Shown piece by piece: positions 1 through 6,304 of a stretch of DNA of 6,304 nt. Each line of letters begins with the position of its first letter. Position 1 is the first letter of the stretch. Origin of the DNA: JADJEI01 sp035328465 (GTDB lineage Bacteria; Bacteroidota; Ignavibacteria; Ignavibacteriales; Ignavibacteriaceae); NCBI GenBank assembly GCA_035328465.1, contig DAOLIQ010000131.1, forward strand, positions 1 to 6,304, read 5' to 3'. The position numbers and the translations under genes were made by a program. The notes beneath the pieces are model-generated. The model did no database searches, was not told the DNA's origin, and worked only from the letters and a program-made list of their open reading frames with translations.

Positions 1-2480
1 ATAACCCTATACCACGGGTTGATCTTATGAACTCTGCTAGTTTGAAAAAAATCTCTATAAACCAAGGAGGACATCAAATAAGTCAGGAATTCGAGTATGG
101 ATATTTCGTAAAAAAGGATATAAAAAATGAAAATGACCAACTTTCTGATCTGGAAAAAAAGTATGCTAGACTTTGTTTAAAATCAATTGAACAAAAAGGT
201 GAAAACTCAAGTAGTGGGGGGAAATATGCATTTAATTATTTTACAGGAGTTGGTAGTACTTATCCCAATGATAATATTCCTCCGAGGCTTTCAATACCAA
301 CAGATATTTATGGTTATTATAATTATCACTATATAAATGAATATGATCCAAGCGAGTTGGACCCGAATTATATTTATCCCAATTATAACATCCTGCTTAA
401 TTTTCTTGACTTCTCTAGTTCCATAGGCGGTAGACAAAGGAATCAGTATAATCCTTTATACAAAAATGGATTAATTCAGAAAATCACAAATCCATATAAA
501 GGGACTATTGAGTTTGAGTATGAACCAAATTTAAAGTTCGATGATAGTCAAGCAAGCAATAATCCTTATTATGGGGGAGCAAGAGTAGCAAAAACGATTC
601 AGTTTGATGGCCTCAATCATTCCAATGACATTATAAACGAATTTAAATATATTAAACCAGATGGAAGCTGTTCTATTTGGGGTAATGACCAAGCAAATGC
701 CAATTATTTTAATATACTTACTAGACAATATAAATCTCCCGTCTCAATCAAAGCCGGGAAGATGGCAAAGGAATTTGCAATTGGATTAGCGATAGCAATA
801 GCGCTTAAAACTAATTCGGGTAATCAAAGTGTGAGTTCCTATGGCGAAACTGCAGGGGATTATTATGCCAGTTATGTATGGGGGGTTATGATTAATATAA
901 TAGTGAGTGAATTAGGATATATGTTCTCGCCTGATTATACCACGATTGGATTTACAAATGGCACTTATTTTCCAAACTCATTTAAAAATCCTTTACCACA
1001 GCAATTTTCGAGAGTTGAGATCATTAAGAGATCTGCGACTTTGAATTCTGGTAAAACTATTTATGAATTTACTTCAGACCAGGATTACCCAATTGAAACT
1101 CCGGTATATAGTTTCCCGTTTTCCAATGATTACAGGAGTTTTAATCAGGCTTATGGATTAACCAAAAAAGTAACGATTTTAAATTCTGCGAACAATAAAG
1201 TAAAGGAAATTGAAAATTCTTATGATTATAAAAAAAATATAATTACACAAACGAATTTTGCTTCTCAGGGCTGGGCAACTTTAACCAATTATACCGCGAG
1301 GTATCTCGACGGAATATTAAACATAAATACTATCCCAAATGATGCTGTTACCAGGAAAATCTATTATCCAGTAACAGGAAGGGTGGAACTCATAAGAACA
1401 GTTGAAAAACTATATAACAATAACGGTACCCCGATCGCAAGTACTACAGACTATTATTATAATTCAACCAACTACCAGCTTGCAAAAACAGAAACAACAG
1501 ACAGTAAGGGCGGCGTGATTAAAAAACTGAAATATTTTCCCACAGACTATAATTTATCAAATCTGCCAATAATGCAGGGATTGGTAAATAACAATATTAT
1601 AAATGTGCCAGTTTCTGATGAAGTCTGGATTTCGAAACAGATAGGAACATCTGAAATGATCTCATGTTCAACAACTGAATTTGGGATTACTTTGAATGGG
1701 GATTATAAACCAATTAAGGAATATGGATTGCAAACAGATAGGCCGGTTGCACTGAGTGTTATTGGAAATTTTGATCCTAATCAATTGATTCGAAATAGTA
1801 GCTTAATAGTTCCGCAATCGGAAACAGTCTATAATTCGGTCGGCAATCCATCTGTGTTGAAAGATATGAAAGGATTAAGAAACACTGCAACATTATACAG
1901 TTATGCTAACCGATATCCAGTTGCATCAGTAACAAATGCAACAACTTCTGAAGTGGCCTATACCTCTTTCGAAGCTTTTGAACAAGGATTTGTCCATGAC
2001 AATAACTGGGACATTAGTAATGTTGATGTAGGAACAGGTGTTACCCCAACTGGAAACAAATATTGCCTTCTAAAAGCTTCTCCTGTTTCATCTTTGATAA
2101 CTACAAATATTTCTATTAACCAGGAATATAAATTGAGCTTTTGGGCTACTTCAGCAACATTTTCTGTTAATTCAGGGGCTTTACCAACTGTTACAGGGCC
2201 GACAATTGATGGCTGGACTTACTATGAATTTAAAATACCTCCATCTTCTTCAGGTCCAAATATTACAGGGAATAATTGTAAGATTGATGAATTGAGACTT
2301 TATCCTAAAAAATCAAGTATGATTACCTCAGCTTATGAAATCGGTATCGGAATAATATCGGAGTGTGACATTAATAACCGAATTACTTATTATGAATATG
2401 ATGGATTAAGACGAGTTAGCAAGGTTCTCGATGAACGTCATAATATTATTAAAACTTACGAGTATCATTTTAAAAATTAA
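1..2480 (+). CDS. Large RHS-associated protein, YD motif at C-terminus (5' partial)
   Basis: This frame is open to the left edge: eight sense codons (N-P-I-P-R-V-D-L) precede the ATG at 27 and read smoothly into it, so that ATG is probably internal. Residues are numbered here from that Met; 817 are visible before the TAA at 2478. Recognisable landmarks are a F-E-Y-G-Y-F strand (22-27), A-R-L-C-L-K-S-I (47-54), G-L-I-Q-K-I-T-N-P (148-156) followed by F-E-Y-E, G-G-A-R-V-A-K (183-189), K-Y-F-P-T-D-Y (502-508), N-I-I-N-V-P-V (523-529), a probable jelly-roll domain (about 645-760) ending K-I-D-E-L-R-L-Y-P, and one YD motif, Y-D-G-L-R-R (791-796). This order matches large uncharacterised Bacteroidota proteins usually encoded just before DUF6443/RHS proteins; that match is from memory of the family. 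A hydrophobic patch lies at 246-301. The protein is probably exported, but its N-terminus is not in view. No catalytic motif is seen. Function is unknown; a structural shell or surface role is inferred. Confidence 0.85.
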   Translation, partial: NPIPRVDLMNSASLKKISINQGGHQISQEFEYGYFVKKDIKNENDQLSDLEKKYARLCLKSIEQKGENSSSGGKYAFNYFTGVGSTYPNDNIPPRLSIPTDIYGYYNYHYINEYDPSELDPNYIYPNYNILLNFLDFSSSIGGRQRNQYNPLYKNGLIQKITNPYKGTIEFEYEPNLKFDDSQASNNPYYGGARVAKTIQFDGLNHSNDIINEFKYIKPDGSCSIWGNDQANANYFNILTRQYKSPVSIKAGKMAKEFAIGLAIAIALKTNSGNQSVSSYGETAGDYYASYVWGVMINIIVSELGYMFSPDYTTIGFTNGTYFPNSFKNPLPQQFSRVEIIKRSATLNSGKTIYEFTSDQDYPIETPVYSFPFSNDYRSFNQAYGLTKKVTILNSANNKVKEIENSYDYKKNIITQTNFASQGWATLTNYTARYLDGILNINTIPNDAVTRKIYYPVTGRVELIRTVEKLYNNNGTPIASTTDYYYNSTNYQLAKTETTDSKGGVIKKLKYFPTDYNLSNLPIMQGLVNNNIINVPVSDEVWISKQIGTSEMISCSTTEFGITLNGDYKPIKEYGLQTDRPVALSVIGNFDPNQLIRNSSLIVPQSETVYNSVGNPSVLKDMKGLRNTATLYSYANRYPVASVTNATTSEVAYTSFEAFEQGFVHDNNWDISNVDVGTGVTPTGNKYCLLKASPVSSLITTNISINQEYKLSFWATSATFSVNSGALPTVTGPTIDGWTYYEFKIPPSSSGPNITGNNCKIDELRLYPKKSSMITSAYEIGIGIISECDINNRITYYEYDGLRRVSKVLDERHNIIKTYEYHFKN
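1959..2306 (+). other. Probable jelly-roll (CBM-like) domain in the first protein
   Basis: Residues about 645-760 of the first protein start with Y-T-S-F-E-A-F-E-Q-G-F, followed by N-N-W-D-I. They continue through alternating beta strands, including Y-K-L-S-F-W-A and W-T-Y-Y-E-F-K-I, and end in K-I-D-E-L-R-L-Y-P. An opening 'S-F-E ... W', a central 'Y-x-L-S-F-W-A' strand and a closing 'I-D-E-L-R-L' strand are typical of beta-sandwich domains of the carbohydrate-binding type. In related Bacteroidota proteins a similar segment sits just before the terminal YD motif. Ligand binding is not shown; the domain may be purely structural. Confidence 0.55.
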
Positions 2481-2501
2481 CCGACCCAAAATAATCAGAC
2501 A
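2481..2501 (+). other. 21-base intergenic gap, probable operon junction
   Basis: Only 21 bases separate the TAA of the first gene from the ATG of the second. I see no inverted repeat with a T-run and no room for a promoter with a separate leader, so co-transcription is likely. There is no GGAGG-like ribosome binding site; the upstream bases are A-rich (CAAAATAATCAGACA), which is common in Bacteroidota, where initiation depends little on Shine-Dalgarno pairing. The gap is a multiple of three with no stop in it, so both genes share one frame and are separated by a single TAA. Confidence 0.7.
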
Positions 2502-2564
2502 ATGGCAAAACGAATAATATTGGCAGCTATTATTTTGATCAGTTGCAGTTTTCATAGCTACTCG
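2502..2564 (+). other. Signal peptide of the RHS protein
   Basis: The N-terminus reads M-A-K-R, then a hydrophobic core (I-I-L-A-A-I-I-L-I), then S-C-S-F-H-S-Y-S before Q22. Cleavage after S-Y-S at Q22 fits signal peptidase I as commonly seen in Bacteroidota. However, L12-I-S-C15 also satisfies a lipobox, so lipoprotein processing at Cys15 is possible. No acidic lipoprotein-export signal follows Cys15. Either way the protein enters the Sec pathway; whether it stays in the periplasm, reaches the surface or is secreted depends on a C-terminus that is not visible. Confidence 0.8.
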
Positions 2565-5500
2565 CAGATGATAACTATCCAGAATATTAATCATACACCA
2601 ATTGAGGGAGAGATTGCGCAATACAAAATAATCTATAACAATTTGCCCACTCCTCATAAGCTGAGGGCGGCTGTTGTTAATGGAACGGTTATCAGCGAAA
2701 ATCTAGAGCCAAATCAGCAGAATGAGGGATTTATCCAGGTGCAATGGTATTGTAATGAAGTAAGCGGCAGCATTACCATTACAGAACAAATTACACCCGC
2801 TTCGGCAACCCTGAACACCACTATCTTGACTTATGTAAATGACCCGACCTACTGTAACACATCCACTCCGGCAAAACAAAATTTGGTTTTTGGAGAAACA
2901 CCTTCCGTAATAAATATTCAGACCTGTGGACTCGGATGCACAACTAATGATGTGCTTTATCAATATCAATGGGAAGTAGGTGATGTTCCTGTTGGAACAT
3001 TTCCACAGGTTCCGGCGAGTTGGGCCAATATTCCCTCAGCAATCGGCATTAATTATCTTCCACCAAACTATAATGTAGAATGTATCAAAGCCTACAGGAG
3101 GAAAACAACCGTTACATACCAGGGTACGTCCTATGTCTTTTATACTTCAGTTGCTGTTGTAAGTACGTTTAATACACTTAATGCGGGCATATTAACGGGG
3201 GCAACTGTCTTTAATAATGGTGTCCCTGTTATTAATCAAACCCTTGCAACAGGTGGACGTTGTGATGGATTTAACTATGTCTACACCTGGGAACTTTCTT
3301 TAAATGGGGGGAACTGGACAGTAATTGGAACAGGAGTCAACTATCCTGGTACACAGATACCTGGCTACTGTTACATAAGAAGAAGAGTTGACTGCAATAA
3401 TGAAACACTCTACACTAATGCACTGACAATAAATCCTCCCATACTGTATCCAGGTACAATTACTGGTGGAGGAACTTACACATTTAATACGGTGCCAGTT
3501 GTAACACAAACACCTGCTTCCGGTGGCGCCTGCAGCACTCCAGACTATATCTACACTTGGGAGCGTTCTGTTAACAACGGTGCCTGGGTAACATTTGGAA
3601 CAGGCCTTAGTTATCCTTCTAATGCTGGTGTAATAGCCACTTGCAAAGTTCGTCGTAAAGTTCATTGTGTATATGAAGACGCATATACAAATGAAATTAA
3701 CTTTACAATGTCTCCTTACACATCGCCTAATACTGAAAACCTCAATTATGTAAGGGTTAATGATATAGTAATTCCTGCCGTGCAGTCCTGGGAGCAGGCC
3801 GATGCTTTACCAACCGGAGACAAACTGCAAACAACCAATTACCTGGATGGATTTGGACGGACCATTCAAACAGTAGTAAAACAGGGTAGTCTGAAACAAT
3901 CTTCGACAAACCTTGATCCGGATATTCTAAGCAATTATCAGGATATGGTAACTCATGTACAATACGATGGATTGGGAAGAGCAGATAAAGGCTTTTTACC
4001 TTATGCAACTGAAACCAACCTTGGATTTTACAAAACAAATGCTGCCATAGAACAACAAAGTTTCACGAACCAAAAATATGGAGAACCGGCCGGTAGTATT
4101 TACACTTATTCTCAATCGATCTATGATGGATCGCCTCTAAACCGTGTCATTAATCAAAAATTGCCGGGATATTACTGGAACAGCAACCCGAGTTACAAGG
4201 GAATATCCAGTGATTACGACTTTAATACACTGGCAGAAAATATCCGGATATGGGATATCGGGTATAACTCCGGGGATTATCCAACAAGCCCTGGAACTTA
4301 TGGCGATAATAAGTTGATAAAGAACATCACTAAAGACGAAAAGGATAAACTGATTGTGGAGTATAAGGATCTTAGCGGTAATGTAATTCTTAAGAAAGTA
4401 CAGGAAGATAATAACGCTGCGATCAACAGTTACCAGGGCTGGTTGTGTACGTACTATGTGTACGATGATTTTGGAAGGCTGCGGTATACCATAACTCCCA
4501 AAGCTGTGGCAGCTATGCTCACGGCACAAAATTGGGATGTGAGCTCTTTAAAAGAAGGTTTATGTTTCTACCAGGAATACGATAATAGAGGAAGGGTAGT
4601 TGTTAAACATTCACCCGATGGAGGTGAAGTATGGCTGGTTTATGATAAAAGAGATCGTCTTGTATTTAGCCAGGACGAGAATCAGCGGCACAGAACACCG
4701 TCAAAACCCAATCAGTGGTCATTCTCTTTATATGATGAAAACGACAGGGCTCTTGCTACCGGGTTGGTTGATGATAATACAGGTTATAGCCGGCAGTATA
4801 TGCAACAAAATTATGTTGACCTGATCAGTCTGCAGAATCAACAAGTGAGCGTCTTTACTGGCAATTATGAGAATATAACTGCCCATGCTCCAGTTGTTGG
4901 TGGCTTTATAGGTAGTTTGTTTCCAACCTTTATTACGAATTCATTGAATTATTACGATGAGTATAAGTCATCTATCAACCCTTTTGTTGCACTTTCTGCC
5001 AACGATTTTGCTCCAAACAACAATCAATACACAGAATTGCCAACCAAATCCCTGCGCACCGGGGGAATGGTTACCACGTCTAAAATCCGGAAGCTAGATC
5101 AAAATTATGATGACGGCGTGATCACAAATGATGAATTCCTTATTTCTACAACTTATATCGATGAAAAGGGAAGGGTAATTCAGACACATAATATGAATGT
5201 AAAAGGAGGTACAGATGTTGTGTCAATGCAGTACGACTTTTCTGGAAAACTACTGAGTACAAAGGCCAAGCACAATTTCCCCACTAATCCATTCAATGAT
5301 CTCCTGATCATCACCAAAAATGAATACGATTTATTAGGCCGTGCAAAGAAGTTGCAGAAACTATACACGAAGACAAGTGCGGATATTGCCGACTTAAATA
5401 AGTACAAGACCTTAAGCGAGTTTGTGCTTGATGAATTCGGAAGAATAAAAACGAAGAAGATCGGAAATGACCCGGCAAGTCCGGGTAATCCTTTGGAAAT

Positions 5501-6304
5501 ACAGGATTTCAGTTATAATATCCAGGGAAGCCTCACCGGTATCAATAAGGATTATGCGCTGTCGATGTCTAATAATACACAATGGGACAGACGCCTGGGC
5601 ATGTACTTTGGCTATGAGAACGGAGATAATAAGTTTGCCGCCCCCCAGTGGAATGGAAATATCACAGGTGTCATATGGCGCAGCCAGGGAGATAATACGC
5701 CAAGGAAGTATAATTATGAATACGATAATTGTAATCGTTTTAAAGCAGCCAATTTTTCACAAAAAGATAAACCTTCAGATGCGGATAATAGCTGGAATAC
5801 GAATAAAGTAGACTTGTCTGTTTTTGTAACATACAAAGATGCAAATGGCAATATCGGAACATTAAAACAAACCGGTATAATACCCGGCACAAACGGGGGT
5901 GTGCTAATCGATGACTTGGTTTATGATTACCAAAGCAACAGTAATAAGTTATTGAATATCGCCGACAATGCCTTTGCCGGGAGTCCGGTGCAGAATGGCA
6001 AACAGGGAGATTTTAAGAATTTCGGCCCCTCCACAGGCACACATTATGAATTTGACCATAATGGGAACCTACGGAATGACTTTAATAAAAACATAAGGGA
6101 TATTTCGGTTGATGGAATAATAAGCAATTTCCTGGACCTGCCACAGCAGATCATCGTAAAGGATAAAAGCAAAACCGAGTATGTATATGATGCTGCAGGT
6201 AATAAACTGGCGAAAACAGTTACCCAATTGACTCCAAATCCGCCGGCACCCAAAACCACCTATTACATAGGCGGGTTCGTTTATGAAACGTCGGCCAGTT
6301 CCGG
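2502..6304 (+). CDS. Exported RHS/YD-repeat protein with Ig-like modules and DUF6443 region (3' partial)
   Basis: The frame is open without a stop from ATG 2502 to the right edge: 1267 complete codons, with the C-terminus missing. Residues 1-21 form a signal peptide. Residues about 25-112 resemble a PKD/Ig-like domain (G-F-I-Q-V-Q-W, G-S-I-T-I-T). Three Ig-like modules follow (about 131-224, 226-310, 315-401). A DUF6443-like region starts at Y416-V-R-V-N-D and includes Y447-L-D-G-F-G-R and Y488-D-G-L-G-R. YD-type motifs continue at 654 (YDDFGR), 693 (YDNRGR), 885 (YIDEKGR, then V-I-Q-T), 911 (YDFSGK), 942 (YDLLGR), 976 (LDEFGR), 1005 (YNIQGS, then L-T-G-I-N), 1074 (YDNCNR), 1182 (YEFDHNGNL) and 1229 (YDAAGNKL). 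It ends at Y1254-Y-I-G-G-F-V-Y-E. Known RHS proteins build a beta-cocoon around a variable C-terminal domain, often a toxin; that part would lie beyond 6304. ATG 2502 is chosen because it supplies the signal peptide; the next ATG (2568) would remove it. An RHS protein is near certain; a toxin role is inferred. Confidence 0.93.
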   Translation, partial: MAKRIILAAIILISCSFHSYSQMITIQNINHTPIEGEIAQYKIIYNNLPTPHKLRAAVVNGTVISENLEPNQQNEGFIQVQWYCNEVSGSITITEQITPASATLNTTILTYVNDPTYCNTSTPAKQNLVFGETPSVINIQTCGLGCTTNDVLYQYQWEVGDVPVGTFPQVPASWANIPSAIGINYLPPNYNVECIKAYRRKTTVTYQGTSYVFYTSVAVVSTFNTLNAGILTGATVFNNGVPVINQTLATGGRCDGFNYVYTWELSLNGGNWTVIGTGVNYPGTQIPGYCYIRRRVDCNNETLYTNALTINPPILYPGTITGGGTYTFNTVPVVTQTPASGGACSTPDYIYTWERSVNNGAWVTFGTGLSYPSNAGVIATCKVRRKVHCVYEDAYTNEINFTMSPYTSPNTENLNYVRVNDIVIPAVQSWEQADALPTGDKLQTTNYLDGFGRTIQTVVKQGSLKQSSTNLDPDILSNYQDMVTHVQYDGLGRADKGFLPYATETNLGFYKTNAAIEQQSFTNQKYGEPAGSIYTYSQSIYDGSPLNRVINQKLPGYYWNSNPSYKGISSDYDFNTLAENIRIWDIGYNSGDYPTSPGTYGDNKLIKNITKDEKDKLIVEYKDLSGNVILKKVQEDNNAAINSYQGWLCTYYVYDDFGRLRYTITPKAVAAMLTAQNWDVSSLKEGLCFYQEYDNRGRVVVKHSPDGGEVWLVYDKRDRLVFSQDENQRHRTPSKPNQWSFSLYDENDRALATGLVDDNTGYSRQYMQQNYVDLISLQNQQVSVFTGNYENITAHAPVVGGFIGSLFPTFITNSLNYYDEYKSSINPFVALSANDFAPNNNQYTELPTKSLRTGGMVTTSKIRKLDQNYDDGVITNDEFLISTTYIDEKGRVIQTHNMNVKGGTDVVSMQYDFSGKLLSTKAKHNFPTNPFNDLLIITKNEYDLLGRAKKLQKLYTKTSADIADLNKYKTLSEFVLDEFGRIKTKKIGNDPASPGNPLEIQDFSYNIQGSLTGINKDYALSMSNNTQWDRRLGMYFGYENGDNKFAAPQWNGNITGVIWRSQGDNTPRKYNYEYDNCNRFKAANFSQKDKPSDADNSWNTNKVDLSVFVTYKDANGNIGTLKQTGIIPGTNGGVLIDDLVYDYQSNSNKLLNIADNAFAGSPVQNGKQGDFKNFGPSTGTHYEFDHNGNLRNDFNKNIRDISVDGIISNFLDLPQQIIVKDKSKTEYVYDAAGNKLAKTVTQLTPNPPAPKTTYYIGGFVYETSASS
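2892..3704 (+). repeat. Three tandem Ig-like modules (protein-level repeat)
   Basis: Modules 2 (residues 226-about 310) and 3 (315-401) align closely: G-G-x-C (Cys254/Cys344), Y-x-Y-T-W-E (Trp263/Trp353), x-S-x-N-x-G-x-W, G-T-G-x-x-Y-P, a second Cys (290/381), R-R-x-V-x-C (third Cys 298/389) and Y-T-N. Matching residues are spaced 90-91 apart. By hand I count about 36 identities in roughly 85 aligned positions. Module 1 (about 131-224) is more diverged but keeps the Cys (146), Y-x-W-E (Trp157), a Cys (194) and Y-R-R (198-200); it lacks the R-R-x-V-x-C cysteine. This 'W-x-S...W...Y-x-R-R' pattern is common in Bacteroidota surface proteins and adhesins as beta-sandwich spacer domains. The modules probably act as a stalk or spacer between the export signal and the RHS part. 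Confidence 0.75.
3747..6281 (+). other. DUF6443-like region and RHS/YD-repeat shell
   Basis: The region opens with Y-V-R-V-N-D-I-V-I-P and Q-T-T-N-Y-L-D-G-F-G-R, the start expected of the DUF6443-type segment that precedes RHS repeats in Bacteroidota. Later landmarks typical of this lineage are Y-I-D-E-K-G-R-V-I-Q-T followed about 20 residues on by Q-Y-D-F-S-G-K, then S-Y-N-I-Q-G-S-L-T-G-I-N, N-G-N-I, and Y-E-Y-D-N-C-N-R. The motifs are spaced irregularly, from roughly 20 to over 130 residues apart, as is normal for the degenerate repeats of this group. Two mid-region copies (Y714-D-K-R-D-R, Y744-D-E-N-D-R) have Asp in place of the usual Gly. The repeats are expected to form beta strands of a hollow shell. 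The conserved end of the shell, where self-cleavage would release a C-terminal domain, is not in the window. Confidence 0.8.

Noticed and set aside
27..29. ATG at 27 as the true start of the first gene
   Set aside because: The frame is open to the left edge, the preceding codons read as continuous protein, no signal peptide follows this ATG, and the family landmarks imply a substantial N-terminal part upstream.
2470..2501. Possible terminator between the two genes
   Set aside because: There is no stem-loop with a following T-run in the gap or in the end of the first gene.
2568..2570. ATG at 2568 as the start of the second gene
   Set aside because: It lies right after the signal peptide; using it would leave a large exported-type protein without an export signal.
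3300..3665. Antisense reading frame of 121 codons, and similar antisense frames at 531-728, 2406-2657, 2703-2969, 3757-4038, 4137-4529, 5180-5407 and 6044-6259
   Set aside because: All lie opposite well-supported coding sequence, or across its ends, and their translations show no recognisable domain; they look like shadow frames.
4240..4251. 12-base perfect palindrome ATATCCGGATAT
   Set aside because: It is inside coding sequence, has no flanking repeat or second copy that I could find, and is short enough to be chance.
4600..4824. Forward frames at 4600-4824 and 5467-5811
   Set aside because: They are out of frame inside the RHS gene, whose own frame is uninterrupted and shows YD motifs at the same positions; no frameshift is needed.
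1..6304. CRISPR array, tRNA/rRNA genes, insertion-sequence ends or attachment sites
   Set aside because: I found no regularly spaced direct DNA repeats, no structured RNA pattern and no terminal inverted repeats; nearly all bases are accounted for by the two coding regions.

Overview
The window lies almost entirely inside two long same-strand genes, and both are cut by the window edges. Left to right: (1) positions 1-2480 hold the 3' part of a large protein of the kind found upstream of RHS genes in Bacteroidota; its reading frame is open at the left edge. (2) A 21-base gap with no visible terminator. (3) From 2502 to the right edge, one uninterrupted reading frame of 1267 codons encodes an exported RHS/YD-repeat protein that runs off the window. 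Every other reading frame of moderate length is a shadow of these two genes.

The likely source is a member of the Bacteroidota, perhaps Chitinophagaceae or Sphingobacteriaceae. The evidence is the protein families themselves (a DUF6443-type RHS N-terminal region and Bacteroidota-style PKD/Ig-like modules), the low-to-moderate GC content, and a start codon preceded by A-rich sequence rather than a Shine-Dalgarno motif. The genus cannot be fixed from this sequence.

The second protein reads as signal peptide, one PKD-like domain, three tandem Ig-like modules of the W-x-S...W...RR type, a DUF6443-like region, and then a long series of YD-type motifs. It stops at the window edge at a Y-Y-I-G-G-F-V-Y-E motif, just before the part where such proteins normally carry the RHS core end and a variable C-terminal domain. 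Any toxin or effector tip, and any immunity gene, therefore lies outside the window.

The first protein has its own RHS-like beta-strand repeats, a mid-protein hydrophobic stretch, a probable jelly-roll (carbohydrate-binding-like) domain, and a single terminal YD motif. The tight spacing suggests that the pair is co-transcribed. My main hypothesis is that they form a two-component surface or secreted RHS assembly, loosely analogous to the TcB/TcC shell. The sequence supports the adjacency and the domain content; the joint function is inference.
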